From positions 4,962-40,648 of the forward strand of contig NZ_QSPK01000015.1 in the NCBI RefSeq assembly GCF_003436425.1: a stretch of 35,687 bases of DNA, given 5' to 3'. Source of the stretch: Eubacterium sp. TM05-53 (lineage in GTDB: Bacteria; Bacillota_I; Bacilli_A; Erysipelotrichales; Erysipelotrichaceae). The notes beneath the pieces were generated by a model. That model saw only the letters and a program-made list of their open reading frames with translations. It was not told where the DNA came from and ran no database searches. Shown here one piece after another: positions 1 to 9,202 of the stretch. Position 1 is the first letter of the stretch, and each line of letters opens with the position of its first letter. A program made the position numbers and the translations under genes.

Positions 1-99
1 TTAAAATCAGATATTAAACAACTACTAGATATTGGACTTACAGTTGAAGAATTAACACTAATGATTCAACAAAATGCCAATACTATAACAGCACAATAA
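1..99 (+). CDS. C-terminal 32 residues of an unidentified protein (partial)
   Basis: Frame 1 is open from the first base to a TAA at 97-99 and encodes a hydrophilic, helix-like tail with LLDIGLTVEELTLMIQQNA near its start. Its 5' end lies outside the window. It is followed by a likely hairpin terminator and then by the ftsW promoter, so it belongs to the preceding transcription unit. Too little is present to name a family. That it is coding is inferred from the open frame and the stop placed just before a terminator. Confidence 0.5.
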   Translation, partial: LKSDIKQLLDIGLTVEELTLMIQQNANTITAQ

Positions 100-114
100 T
101 CTTTATATTTGGGG

Positions 115-135
115 AAAGGGGTTTTGCGCCCTTTT
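115..135 (+). terminator. Probable intrinsic terminator after the partial gene
   Basis: AAAGGG (115-120) pairs with CCCTTT (129-134) around an 8-base loop, followed by a short, weak T stretch. The stem is short, so termination may be partial. Nothing else is evident between here and the ftsW promoter at about 216. Confidence 0.4.
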
Positions 136-215
136 GTACTTCTAACTTCTTCTTTTTATAAATTATATTTTCAGATTAATCATCCTCGCAAACATTCTAT
201 AGCATTTTTGAATTA

Positions 216-247
216 TTGACAAATGATTTTTGAAAATATGCTAAAAT
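216..247 (+). promoter_or_regulatory. Putative sigma-A promoter of the ftsW-polC operon
   Basis: A perfect -35 TTGACA lies at 216-221. The -10 region reads TATGCTAAAAT (237-247). Either TATGCT at 15 bases or TAAAAT at 20 bases with an upstream TG could serve; neither spacing is ideal. A GGGGGG ribosome-binding site at 260-265 precedes the ATG at 272. Confidence 0.5.
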
Positions 248-271
248 AGAATTTATGATGGGGGGATTTAC

Positions 272-1480
272 ATGTCCGAACAAAAAAAGAAGGGAAAATT
301 ATCATTTTTCGCATTGGATCCAAAGTGTGATAAGTATATCAATTGGGCGGTGGCGCTTCTTTTGTTGATTGGAACATTTACGATTGTTTCAACCAATGTA
401 GGAAAAACGACATATGCCCCTAACATTGTCCCAAAAGTAATTGTCAAACAAAGTATATTTTGCGTATGTGGATATATTGCTATGTGGTTTATGAATCGCT
501 TTTTTCGCTTTCGATGGTATTCAAAAATAGAATGGTGTATTGTTCCACTTTGTTTGTTCATAATGATACTTCCATTTGCGTTTCCAGAAATTGGAGGAAG
601 CCATGCCTGGATTCAGATTGCCGGTATATCTTTGCAGCCAAGTGAATTCGCAAAACCATTATTGCTGATTATTTGTGCGACATGCTTGTATCGTGCAAAA
701 AAGAAATCAATTATGTTAAAGGAAAAGGGTAGACTCTTTAAAAGGGCGTGGGCCGCATTTATTTGTATATGTATCATTGTGCTTTTTCAAAAAGATACAG
801 GAACCGCTGTTATCATTGGATTTATCTTTATATCTTGTATCATGATTCCAAAATATCCTGTTTTACAACATACACAACGAGTATTAAAAGTACTTATTTA
901 TGGAGGAATTATTTCTGGCGTTGTTTTGTTTGGATTTACAAATATAGGAAATGAAATCTTAAAACATACGTCATTTGCACATATTGCGGTGCGCGTTGAA
1001 AACTTCAAAGATCCATATAACGATGTTTATGGGGATGGATATCAACCAGCTAATTCTTTGTATGGAATCGCAAGCTCAAATATTGTTGGAAAAGGCATTG
1101 GGAACTCAGCACGTAAATATGGTTATTTAACACAGGCTGATAATGACTATATTTTAGCTGTATTGATTGAAGAAACAGGTATCTTTGGTTTGTTTGGATT
1201 GGTTATTCTGTATGGAATTATTGAATTTCGCTTATTTTATTATGCCTTTAAAACAAGTGAGTATATGTACAAAATAATATTAGGCGGCGCAGGCGTTTAT
1301 CTATTTATGCACTTCTTTTTGAATGCTGGTGGTGTGGCTAGCCTGATTCCTTTTACAGGAGTACCCCTACTATTTATAAGTAGTGGAGGTACAAGCTTGA
1401 TTTCAATTATGTTGACAATGGGATTGGCACAAAACTGCATTTGTGCAATCCGAAGAAGGGAGATGGATCGATTATCATGA
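272..1480 (+). CDS. ftsW: FtsW/RodA/SpoVE-family peptidoglycan polymerase
   Basis: A SEDS-family integral membrane glycosyltransferase that polymerises lipid II, acting with a class B penicillin-binding protein in septal (FtsW) or lateral (RodA) wall synthesis. The 402 residues contain about ten hydrophobic helices. They show the family signatures GGSHAWIQI...LQPSEFAKP in the first half, QADNDYILAVLIEETG, and FTGVPLLFISSGGTS near the C-terminus. The N-terminus is cytoplasmic and basic. The ATG at 272 has a strong G-rich ribosome-binding site. The stop TGA overlaps the rsmD start (ATGA), so the genes are translationally coupled. FtsW is favoured over RodA by overall resemblance, but these paralogues are hard to separate by eye. 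Confidence 0.85.
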   Translation: MSEQKKKGKLSFFALDPKCDKYINWAVALLLLIGTFTIVSTNVGKTTYAPNIVPKVIVKQSIFCVCGYIAMWFMNRFFRFRWYSKIEWCIVPLCLFIMILPFAFPEIGGSHAWIQIAGISLQPSEFAKPLLLIICATCLYRAKKKSIMLKEKGRLFKRAWAAFICICIIVLFQKDTGTAVIIGFIFISCIMIPKYPVLQHTQRVLKVLIYGGIISGVVLFGFTNIGNEILKHTSFAHIAVRVENFKDPYNDVYGDGYQPANSLYGIASSNIVGKGIGNSARKYGYLTQADNDYILAVLIEETGIFGLFGLVILYGIIEFRLFYYAFKTSEYMYKIILGGAGVYLFMHFFLNAGGVASLIPFTGVPLLFISSGGTSLISIMLTMGLAQNCICAIRRREMDRLS

Positions 1481-2031
1481 GAATTGTAGCGGGAAAATAT
1501 GGGTCTAGATCATTAAAAAGTCCTAAAAATGATGCGACTAGACCAACACAAGATAAAATTAAAGGGGCCATCTTCTCAAGTTTGGGGAACATGTTTGATG
1601 GCGGTAACTTTTTAGATTGTTACAGTGGAACCGGAAATATGGGCTTAGAAGCTGTGAGTCGCGGAATGGATCATGCGACTTTGGTGGATAATAATAAAGG
1701 GGCCATTTCTGTCATTAAGGAGAATGTAAAGAGTTTAAAGGCAGACAATGAGACTAAAATTATTTTTGGAAATATTTTTAGTGTATTGGAGCGTTTGACT
1801 TTAAAGTATGATGTAGTTTATATTGATCCTCCTTATGCGAAACAGGAAAATGAAAAGTTGATTCAAAAATTAGAGGATTTAGATATTGTAAAATCAGATG
1901 GAGTTATTGTGGTGGAAAGCCTGCAAGAAGAGGTGTGGCCAGAAAAAATAGCTTCATTCATAAAATATAAAGAGAAGACATATGGCATTACGCGTATTTC
2001 TTATTATCAAAAAGAGGAGAATGAAGAATGA
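1477..2031 (+). CDS. rsmD: 16S rRNA (guanine966-N2)-methyltransferase RsmD
   Basis: A SAM-dependent methyltransferase that modifies G966 of 16S rRNA during small-subunit assembly. The N-terminus MRIVAGKYGSRSL is the typical RsmD start. The SAM-binding loop is DCYSGTGNMGLEAVSRG, and the catalytic motif IV is DPPY, in VVYIDPPYAK. Length is 184 residues, normal for the family. The ATG at 1477 was chosen over an upstream TTG at 1441 because it begins the conserved N-terminus and overlaps the ftsW stop. The gene ends in an ATGA overlap with coaD. The rsmD-coaD pair is common in Bacillota. Confidence 0.93.
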   Translation: MRIVAGKYGSRSLKSPKNDATRPTQDKIKGAIFSSLGNMFDGGNFLDCYSGTGNMGLEAVSRGMDHATLVDNNKGAISVIKENVKSLKADNETKIIFGNIFSVLERLTLKYDVVYIDPPYAKQENEKLIQKLEDLDIVKSDGVIVVESLQEEVWPEKIASFIKYKEKTYGITRISYYQKEENEE

Positions 2032-2501
2032 AAATAGCAGCATTTTGCGGAACATTTGACCCAGTTACTTATGGTCATTTAGATATTATTGAAAGAGCAA
2101 GTAAGTTGTTTGATCAGTTAGTGGTCTTTATTTCGCCAAACTCAGATAAAAATAATGAGTTTACAGAGGAAAAAAGATTAAAATGGTTGAATGAATCAAC
2201 GAAGCACTTGTCAAACGTAACATGCAAGATTCAGTCGGGATTAGTTGTCGAGGCATGCAAAAGTGTGAATGCGACTGTGCTGGTACGTGGAATTCGTAAT
2301 GGTGTGGATTGTACATACGAGCAAAACATGGCGTTTATGAACGCAAGATTGAATGAGGACATTGAAACAGTATGTTTATTTACTCGTCCTGAATATAGTT
2401 TATATTCAAGCTCAAACGTAAGAGAACTATTTAAATATGGTCAGGACATTTCAGGATTTGTTCCTGCTTGTGTATTAGAAGATCTAAAAAAAGGAGAATA
2501 G
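2028..2501 (+). CDS. coaD: Phosphopantetheine adenylyltransferase CoaD
   Basis: Catalyses ATP + 4'-phosphopantetheine to dephospho-CoA + diphosphate, the fourth step of coenzyme A synthesis. The 157 residues carry the nucleotidyltransferase GTFDPVTYGHLDII motif (TxGH) at residues 8-21, the RGIRNGVD substrate loop, and the C-terminal YSSSNVRE motif (the usual ISSTxVR site). The length is typical. Its start overlaps the rsmD stop by four bases, and its last codons hold the AAGGAG ribosome-binding site of rnc. Confidence 0.96.
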   Translation: MKIAAFCGTFDPVTYGHLDIIERASKLFDQLVVFISPNSDKNNEFTEEKRLKWLNESTKHLSNVTCKIQSGLVVEACKSVNATVLVRGIRNGVDCTYEQNMAFMNARLNEDIETVCLFTRPEYSLYSSSNVRELFKYGQDISGFVPACVLEDLKKGE

Positions 2502-2505
2502 TATA

Positions 2506-3189
2506 ATGGAAAAGTTTATCGATTGGTTAGATGCGAATGGATATCAGTATAGAGATGAAAATATTTATTTAGAAGCGTGCACACACTCTTCGTATGCCAA
2601 TGAACATCATCGTGAAATGGATGATAATGAGCGCTTAGAATTTATGGGCGATTCTGTTTTACAGATTTGGAGTGCAACACAATTATTTTTGATGGAACCT
2701 AAAATGCGTGAAGGACAAATGACAACACTTCGTGCGCAGACGGTATGTGAATCAACATTGGCTGTATTGAATAGACAATTAGGTTGGTATGAATTCTTGC
2801 GTTTAGGTGTAGGTGAAGAAAAAACGGGTGGACGCCATAGAGAAAGTATTTTGGCGGATCAATTTGAAGCTTGTATTGGAGCTATCTATATTGATCAGGG
2901 ATATGCCGTTTGTGACGAGATTTTGACAAAATATATGAAGCCCGTATTTAAACAAGAGAAGAGTGAGGCTGTTACAGACTATAAAACACATTTGCAGGAA
3001 GTGATTCAGGCAGATTCTAGAAAGACAATTCAATATAAATTGTTAGAAGAAAAAGGTCCAAGCAATGCGCCAACCTTCACAATGGGTGTGTATTTGGATG
3101 ATATTTTATTAGGTCAGGGAACGAGCAGTACAAAGAAAAAGGCGGAACAAAAAGCAGCTAAGGATGCTTTTGAAAAGATGGCAAAATAA
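2506..3189 (+). CDS. rnc: Ribonuclease III
   Basis: Double-strand-specific endoribonuclease for rRNA maturation and mRNA turnover. The N-terminal RNase III domain has the signature NERLEFMGDSVLQ (residues about 41-53), with Glu/Asp metal ligands, and the second acidic pair around DQFEACIGAIYID. The C-terminal double-stranded RNA-binding domain starts near residue 155 and ends with GQGTSSTKKKAEQKAAKDAF. The 227 residues match the family. In many Bacillota rnc precedes smc and ftsY; here it is followed one base after its stop by polC. Confidence 0.95.
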   Translation: MEKFIDWLDANGYQYRDENIYLEACTHSSYANEHHREMDDNERLEFMGDSVLQIWSATQLFLMEPKMREGQMTTLRAQTVCESTLAVLNRQLGWYEFLRLGVGEEKTGGRHRESILADQFEACIGAIYIDQGYAVCDEILTKYMKPVFKQEKSEAVTDYKTHLQEVIQADSRKTIQYKLLEEKGPSNAPTFTMGVYLDDILLGQGTSSTKKKAEQKAAKDAFEKMAK

Positions 3190-3190
3190 A

Positions 3191-6100
3191 ATGGAAGTAT
3201 TTGAGAAATTACTAGATCCGGAATTATATGCGTATTTTAAAAAAGCAACTTTTTATGAGAATCCTGTATTTCATACGGCACATAAAATGGTTGATTTTTA
3301 CATTGAATTTGAGAATGTAATTCCTTTGGAAATTTATGAACAGATCATCACGAAGCTTCAGCTTTCTTTGCATGCCCATGTAAAGTTGCATATGCACACA
3401 AGGAATAGTGCAATTGAAATGGATGAACTGGATCGTTATGTAAATTATTTTGTGGAAAAATATAGTGATGTGAAGGATTTTCGCTTTCTGCATCCTTATT
3501 TAGAAAATGATACGATTTGTTTTTCTACACGCGATGAGTCACGACTTGCCGCTTTAAATTTGGCTTTACCTTCATTAATGGAAAAGTTAGCGGATGTAGG
3601 GATTACACAGGAAATTATGTGTAAAAAGGTTGAGGATGATATTGAGATTGAAACGGCAAAGGTTCAAGTGAGTGCACCAGTTGTGAAACAAGAGCCAGTA
3701 AAGAAGCAATATTCTTCTTCAAATAGCTATAAGAAGGAATCGGCTACAACATATAAGATTGCCGATTTGCGAGTGGGCTATTCAAATGTTCAAATTGAAG
3801 GACATATTTTCGATATTGATAATCGTGTTATGAAGAGTGGTAAAACTTTGCAGATGTTGTATATCAGTGATTATGATGATGCGATCGTTGCCAAACGTTT
3901 TGAAGGGGCTAGATGTCCTATTGAAGAGATTCAAGCTGTAAAAAAAGGCATGCACGTTGTATTGACGGGTGAAGTTGTTTATGATTCATTCTCGAAGTGT
4001 GATTCTTTTATGGTTCGTAAACTTGAAATTACAGAAGAAAAGAAAAGGGAGGATCATGCGAAAGTAAAAAGAACAGAATGGCACGTTCACTCTAATTTTT
4101 CAGAAATGGATGGCGTTTGCGCTATTGAAGAATTTATCCAGACTGCCTATGACTGGGGTATGGATTCTATTGGAGTGTGTGATCACCAGGTTGTACAGGC
4201 TTTTCCTATGGCACAACATAAGATTGAGGCTTTGGTAAAAAAAGATCCGAATCGTGAATTTAAAATGTTGTATGGTTGTGAAATGCTTGTGGCAGATTCT
4301 AAATATCATATTGTATATAATAATGATCATCGCAAACTTGAGGATGCAACATTTGTCGTATTTGACTTGGAAACAACGGGTCTTTCGAATACGCGTGATG
4401 AAATTATTGAATTTGGTGGTGTAAAGATCAAGAATCGTGAAGAGGTTGGACGTTTACAGATGTTCATTAATCCAAAGCGTACGATTCCTGCACACATTTC
4501 AAATTTAACGCATATTACACAAAATGATGTGGATCGTGCAAAACCTATTGAAGATGCTTTAGATGAGTTATTAGATTTTATTGGAGATTCTATTTTAGTA
4601 GCGCATAACGCAACGTTTGACGTTGGCTTTATGAATGCAGCCTGCAGAAAAACAGGTCGTGATGAACTGACAAATCCAGTTATTGATACATTGCCACTAT
4701 CGTATGCGATGCTTCCAGATGATCAAAAGCGATTCAATCTAGGAAGTGTATGTCGTCATTATCGTGTTAGCTATGATGGCGAAGGGGCGCACCGTGCGGA
4801 CTATGATGCGGATGTACTTTCACAAGTCATGTATAATATGATGAATCAATTAGGGCATGAAGCTACTTTAGATACATTAGTTGATATGGAAAGTGGATGT
4901 GAAAAATACGCTTCGAAAAAACCTTATGAGAGAAATCGTCCATATCATATGACGGTATACGCAAAGAATAAGGATGGCTTAAAAGAGTTATTTGAATTGA
5001 TTACTTTATCGCATACACAATATTTGGTGAGTATGGGTAAAGAAAATGGGCAGCCTCGTATTATTAAGGAAGAAATCTCAAAGAAGTGGGATAATGGAAA
5101 CTTATTAATTGGTTCTTCTTGTCAGAATGGTGAGATTTTTGAATTGGCGCATACACGAAGTAAAAAAGAATTATTGGAAGCTATGGGCTATTACGACTAT
5201 ATTGAACTTCAACCATTAGAGTGTTATAAGAATTTATTGGATCGTGGAAGCATTACGGATGTGGATGATTTGAAGTGGTATTTGCAGTTTATCTATGATA
5301 CCGCAAAAGAAGCGGGTAAGATGGTGATTGCTTCAAGTGATGCACATTATGTAAATCCGAATGAGAAACGTCTTCGTGATGTATATATCAATGCCAAGGC
5401 AATTGGTAATGCTAGACATCCTCTATATATTTATAATAAGCAAGCACGTAAGGCTACGAGCAATCCAAATCAGCATTTGTTGACGACGGATGAAATGTTG
5501 AAGGCATTTGAATGGATGGGTGAAGATGTAGCTTATGAGGTTGTTGTGGAAAATACAAATAAATTGAAGTTATTAACAGAGCCTATCTTTCCAATTAAAG
5601 ATAAGTTGTATCCACCTGACATTGAGGGGTCAGATCAAAAGTTGCGTGACATTTGTTTTGAAACTGCTCACCAATGGTATGGAAAGGATTTGCCGGATAT
5701 TGTTGAAAAGCGTTTAACACGTGAATTAGACAGTATTATTGGGCATGGTTACTATGTAGTTTATTATATTTCACACTTACTTGTTAAGAAGAGTAATGAT
5801 GATGGATATCTAGTTGGTTCACGTGGATCTGTAGGATCTAGTTTTGTTGCGACAATGTCGAATATCACAGAAGTAAATCCATTAACTCCGCACTATGTAT
5901 GCAAGAATTGTCAGCATTATGAATTCTTGGAGGGTGATGAAGCTAAGTCTGGTTTTGATTTGCCGGATAAGGTGTGTCCAGTATGTGGAGAAATCATGCG
6001 TGGAGATGGTCAAGATATTCCATTTGAAACATTCTTAGGTTTTGAGGGGGATAAAGTTCCCGATATCGATTTGAACTTCTCCGGTGAATATCAACCGAAT

Positions 6101-7504
6101 GCCCATGCCTATACAAAAGAGGTATTTGGAGATGATCACGTCTTTAGAGCAGGTACTGTAGGTACGGTTCAGGAAAAGACGGCATATGGATATGTCAAAG
6201 GGTATGAGGAAGAAATGGAATGCGAGCCTTTTAATGAGGCTAAGCGTGTAGATTTGGCTAAGGGTTGTGAAGGTGTCAAAAGAACAACGGGTCAGCATCC
6301 AGGAGGTATTGTCGTTGTGCCATTGGATATGGATGTGCATGATTTTACGCCTGTTCAATATCCTGCAAACAATCCAAATGCGACTTGGAAAACAACGCAC
6401 TTCGATTTCCATCAGATTCATGATAATATCTTAAAATTTGATATTTTAGGTCATGTCGATCCTACGGCTATGAAAATGTTGGAGAGAATAACGGGGGTGA
6501 ATGTTCGTCAGATTCCAATGAATGATCAGGCGACCATGGCTATATTCTCGACAACAGAATCACTAAAAATCGATACGACAAAATATAATGAAGTTACAGG
6601 AGCAGCGGGTATTCCTGAGTTTGGTACACCATTTGTTCGTGGTATTCTTGAACTTACAAAGCCGACAACGTTTGCGGAATTAGTCACAATTTCTGGTTTG
6701 TCTCATGGTACGGATGTTTGGTTGGGAAATGCCAAAGATCTAATTGATAATGGTACTTGTAAGTTGAATGAAGTTATTGGTTGTCGTGACGATATCATGG
6801 TTGATTTGATGGGGTATGGTGTTAAACCAAAATTATCATTTACGATCATGGAAAGTGTTCGTAAGGGTAAAGGTTTAAAAGATGAGTGGGTTACCGAAAT
6901 GAAGGCGAACAATGTACCAGAATGGTTTATTGATTCTTGTACAAAAATTAAGTACATGTTCCCTAAAGCCCATGCGGTTGCCTATGTTATGATGGCTGTG
7001 CGTATTGCGTGGTTTAAGGTACATATGCCAGTACATTATTATTGTATGTATTTTAGTATTCGTTGTGATGCTTATGATGTGCAGACCATGATTCAGGGTG
7101 AGGCTGCAATTCGCCAAAGAATGGCGGATATCAAACATATGAAAGAGGATAAAACACAAAAACCAAGTGATAAAGAATTGGCTATTTATGATACGTTAGA
7201 ACTTGCTTTAGAGATGGTTTTGCGTGGCTTTAGATTCTCGAATATTAGTATTAATCGTAGTGCAGCCACCGAATTTATTGTGGATCCAGATGATCCAAAA
7301 GCAATTATTCCGCCTTTCACAAGTATTGATGGCTTGGGTTCAAACGTAGGTTTGTCTGTCGTTAAGGCTAGAGAAGAAAAACCATTCCTATCTAAGGAAG
7401 ATGTATTGAAGCGTACACAGCTTTCAAAGACTTTAGTTGAAAAGTTAGCGGATATGAATGCTTTAGAGGGGTTGGATGAAGAAAATCAAATGACACTGTT
7501 TTAG
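3191..7504 (+). CDS. polC: DNA polymerase III alpha subunit, Gram-positive PolC type
   Basis: Replicative DNA polymerase with built-in proofreading. The 1437 residues match PolC length. In order: N-terminal domain; an OB-fold at about 195-290; the PHP domain beginning with TEWHVHSNFSEMDG (about 294), interrupted by a DEDD 3'-5' exonuclease that starts VFDLETTGLS (about 390) and includes HNATFDVGFM and HRADYDADV; the rest of PHP; a polymerase core with PDIDLNF (about 956); and a four-Cys zinc motif CKNCQHY...CPVCGE (about 902-940). The ATG at 3191 begins the conserved MEVFEKLL and sits one base after the rnc stop; an in-frame start at 3164 inside rnc is rejected. It has no good ribosome-binding site, so translation probably re-initiates after rnc. 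Confidence 0.96.
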   Translation: MEVFEKLLDPELYAYFKKATFYENPVFHTAHKMVDFYIEFENVIPLEIYEQIITKLQLSLHAHVKLHMHTRNSAIEMDELDRYVNYFVEKYSDVKDFRFLHPYLENDTICFSTRDESRLAALNLALPSLMEKLADVGITQEIMCKKVEDDIEIETAKVQVSAPVVKQEPVKKQYSSSNSYKKESATTYKIADLRVGYSNVQIEGHIFDIDNRVMKSGKTLQMLYISDYDDAIVAKRFEGARCPIEEIQAVKKGMHVVLTGEVVYDSFSKCDSFMVRKLEITEEKKREDHAKVKRTEWHVHSNFSEMDGVCAIEEFIQTAYDWGMDSIGVCDHQVVQAFPMAQHKIEALVKKDPNREFKMLYGCEMLVADSKYHIVYNNDHRKLEDATFVVFDLETTGLSNTRDEIIEFGGVKIKNREEVGRLQMFINPKRTIPAHISNLTHITQNDVDRAKPIEDALDELLDFIGDSILVAHNATFDVGFMNAACRKTGRDELTNPVIDTLPLSYAMLPDDQKRFNLGSVCRHYRVSYDGEGAHRADYDADVLSQVMYNMMNQLGHEATLDTLVDMESGCEKYASKKPYERNRPYHMTVYAKNKDGLKELFELITLSHTQYLVSMGKENGQPRIIKEEISKKWDNGNLLIGSSCQNGEIFELAHTRSKKELLEAMGYYDYIELQPLECYKNLLDRGSITDVDDLKWYLQFIYDTAKEAGKMVIASSDAHYVNPNEKRLRDVYINAKAIGNARHPLYIYNKQARKATSNPNQHLLTTDEMLKAFEWMGEDVAYEVVVENTNKLKLLTEPIFPIKDKLYPPDIEGSDQKLRDICFETAHQWYGKDLPDIVEKRLTRELDSIIGHGYYVVYYISHLLVKKSNDDGYLVGSRGSVGSSFVATMSNITEVNPLTPHYVCKNCQHYEFLEGDEAKSGFDLPDKVCPVCGEIMRGDGQDIPFETFLGFEGDKVPDIDLNFSGEYQPNAHAYTKEVFGDDHVFRAGTVGTVQEKTAYGYVKGYEEEMECEPFNEAKRVDLAKGCEGVKRTTGQHPGGIVVVPLDMDVHDFTPVQYPANNPNATWKTTHFDFHQIHDNILKFDILGHVDPTAMKMLERITGVNVRQIPMNDQATMAIFSTTESLKIDTTKYNEVTGAAGIPEFGTPFVRGILELTKPTTFAELVTISGLSHGTDVWLGNAKDLIDNGTCKLNEVIGCRDDIMVDLMGYGVKPKLSFTIMESVRKGKGLKDEWVTEMKANNVPEWFIDSCTKIKYMFPKAHAVAYVMMAVRIAWFKVHMPVHYYCMYFSIRCDAYDVQTMIQGEAAIRQRMADIKHMKEDKTQKPSDKELAIYDTLELALEMVLRGFRFSNISINRSAATEFIVDPDDPKAIIPPFTSIDGLGSNVGLSVVKAREEKPFLSKEDVLKRTQLSKTLVEKLADMNALEGLDEENQMTLF

Positions 7505-7518
7505 TCAGTGTCTTTTTT
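7492..7518 (+). terminator. Strong intrinsic terminator of the ftsW-polC operon
   Basis: GACACTG (7492-7498) and CAGTGTC (7506-7512) form a perfect 7-bp stem followed by TTTTTT. The stem starts inside the last codons of polC, and the TAG stop (7502-7504) lies in the loop. Confidence 0.9.
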
Positions 7519-7533
7519 AGCGCATTGTAAATT

Positions 7534-7562
7534 TTTACAATCATGTAATTATATGGTAAAAT
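7534..7562 (+). promoter_or_regulatory. Sigma-A promoter of the symporter-mscL unit
   Basis: -35 TTTACA (7534-7539), 17-base spacer, extended -10 TGG-TAAAAT (7554-7562). It lies just after the polC terminator and 24 bases before the ATG at 7586. Confidence 0.75.
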
Positions 7563-7585
7563 ATTTACATTATTGGAGGAGAGTT

Positions 7586-8797
7586 ATGAAAAAGAAAGGA
7601 TATAATATAACACTTGGTATTTTCATTGGCTTGATTGCAGGTGTTATTGTTGGAATTATTATGCCGGAATGGGCAAATACTGCATTGAGCGTTGTTGCTT
7701 CCATATATATGTCGGCATTAAAAATGATGATTTTCCCACTTGTATTTACAAGTTTAGTGATGGGAATCATTGGCATTGGGGATATTGCCAAAACGGGTAA
7801 GGTAGGTTTACATGCCTTATTATGGTATACAGGTACAACAGCTTTAGCTTCGGGTCTAGGTTTGGTTTTGCCTCGCATGTTACATTTGGGTAAGAATGCG
7901 CATATTGTTGCGACAAAAACACAAGTGGAGGCTGCGACATTTAATGGGTTGTTGGATACGTTACAGAATATTATTCCATCGAATCCAGTAGAGGCTTTCG
8001 CAACGGGAAATATGCTTCAAGTTCTTGCGTTTGCCGTGATTATTGGACTTGCATGTTTGGCTATTCAGGAAAAGGCGGATCCATTTATTAATTTGTGTGA
8101 TTCGATTTATCAAATTTCTATTTTTATTATAAGTAAGATCATGTATGTGACGCCATTTGGAGTATTCGCATGTATCGCTACAGTTATGTATTCAAATGGT
8201 GTGGATACAATGCTTCAATTAGGACAGGTGTTATTGGCGTTGTATATTACGTTCTATTTATATGCGTTTATTATTTATGGTGGTATGGTCAAATTCTTTG
8301 GAAAATACAATCCAATTCAATTTTTTAAAGATATTGCACCAGCAGGATTGAATGCGTTTGGTACTTGTTCAAGTAGTGCTACGATGCCCATTTCATTAAA
8401 GTGTGCTTCAGAAAAGATTGGTATTCCTGAAGAAATCACTTCGTTGACTCTTCCTTTAGGGGCAACGATCAATATGGATGCCGTCTCAATTTTGATGTCA
8501 TTTATGATTACATTCTTTGCGACTGCTTTAGGTATTGATTTAAGTATTGGAACAATGGTTACAGTACTTGCATGTAACGTATTACTAAGCATTGGTACTC
8601 CGGGTGTTCCTGGTGGTGCGATTGCAGCTTTTGCGGCTTTGTGTCCAATTGCAGGTATTCCTACAAATCAAATCTTGGGTGTTTATATTTCGGTAAATAC
8701 TTTGTGTGACATGGGAGCTACTTGTGTGAATGTCATTGGTGACTTGGCTTGTTCTACTGTTTTGAAACAAACTTTGCATTTTGATAAGAAGAAATAA
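7586..8797 (+). CDS. Dicarboxylate/amino acid:cation symporter (DAACS/GltP family)
   Basis: Secondary transporter that imports an acidic or neutral amino acid or a C4-dicarboxylate with Na+ or H+. The 403 residues give about eight hydrophobic segments plus re-entrant hairpins. The serine-rich hairpin reads GTCSSSATMPISL, the TM7 motif is GATINMDAVS, and the second hairpin is GTPGVPGGAIAA, all family hallmarks. The ATG at 7586 has an AGGAGAG ribosome-binding site and begins with a basic MKKKGYN cytoplasmic tail; earlier in-frame starts lie in the promoter. The TAA stop is immediately followed by the mscL ATG with no gap. The substrate cannot be fixed from sequence alone. Confidence 0.9.
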   Translation: MKKKGYNITLGIFIGLIAGVIVGIIMPEWANTALSVVASIYMSALKMMIFPLVFTSLVMGIIGIGDIAKTGKVGLHALLWYTGTTALASGLGLVLPRMLHLGKNAHIVATKTQVEAATFNGLLDTLQNIIPSNPVEAFATGNMLQVLAFAVIIGLACLAIQEKADPFINLCDSIYQISIFIISKIMYVTPFGVFACIATVMYSNGVDTMLQLGQVLLALYITFYLYAFIIYGGMVKFFGKYNPIQFFKDIAPAGLNAFGTCSSSATMPISLKCASEKIGIPEEITSLTLPLGATINMDAVSILMSFMITFFATALGIDLSIGTMVTVLACNVLLSIGTPGVPGGAIAAFAALCPIAGIPTNQILGVYISVNTLCDMGATCVNVIGDLACSTVLKQTLHFDKKK

Positions 8798-9202
8798 ATG
8801 AAGCCAAATAAAACAATCAGTGAATTCAAAGAGTTTATTGCCAAGGGAAATGTCATGGATATGGCAGTGGGTGTCATTATTGGTGGTGCCTTTGGGAAAA
8901 TCGTTACTTCTTTAGTAAATGATATTTTAATGCCGATTGTGGGTATTTTAATTGGTGGACTTGATTTTACGGGTTTAAAAGTGCAAGTAGGAACAGCTAC
9001 AATTACATATGGTAATTTTATTCAGAATGTTGTAGATTTCTTAATTGTTGCAGCCTGCATCTTTGCGATGTTGAAGTTTTTGGCGCATTTTAAAAAGACA
9101 ACGAATGAGCAGCTTGATCAGGAAGAACCTAAAAAAGATGACACTGTTGTCTTATTAGAAGAGATTCGTGATTTATTGAAGGCTAGTAAAGAAGATAAAT
9201 AA
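8798..9202 (+). CDS. mscL: Large-conductance mechanosensitive channel MscL
   Basis: Pentameric membrane channel that opens under hypo-osmotic shock to release solutes. The 134 residues begin with the amphipathic ISEFKEFIAKGNVMDMAVGVIIGGAFGKIV, the conserved gate segment of TM1. TM2 spans about residues 66-90, and a charged cytoplasmic C-terminal helix follows. The start codon abuts the symporter stop, so translation is likely coupled. Its 3' end overlaps the 3' end of the facing cation exchanger by 20 bases. Pairing a solute symporter with MscL suggests co-expression of transport and osmotic safety functions, which is inference. Confidence 0.95.
   Translation: MKPNKTISEFKEFIAKGNVMDMAVGVIIGGAFGKIVTSLVNDILMPIVGILIGGLDFTGLKVQVGTATITYGNFIQNVVDFLIVAACIFAMLKFLAHFKKTTNEQLDQEEPKKDDTVVLLEEIRDLLKASKEDK

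Noticed and set aside
1478..1480. TGA read as tryptophan (code 4)
   Set aside because: TGA ends ftsW, rsmD, azlC and others at sensible places, and Trp is TGG throughout.
3164..3190. Earlier in-frame start for polC inside rnc
   Set aside because: It adds nine non-conserved residues and has no ribosome-binding site; MEVFEKLL at 3191 is the family-like start.
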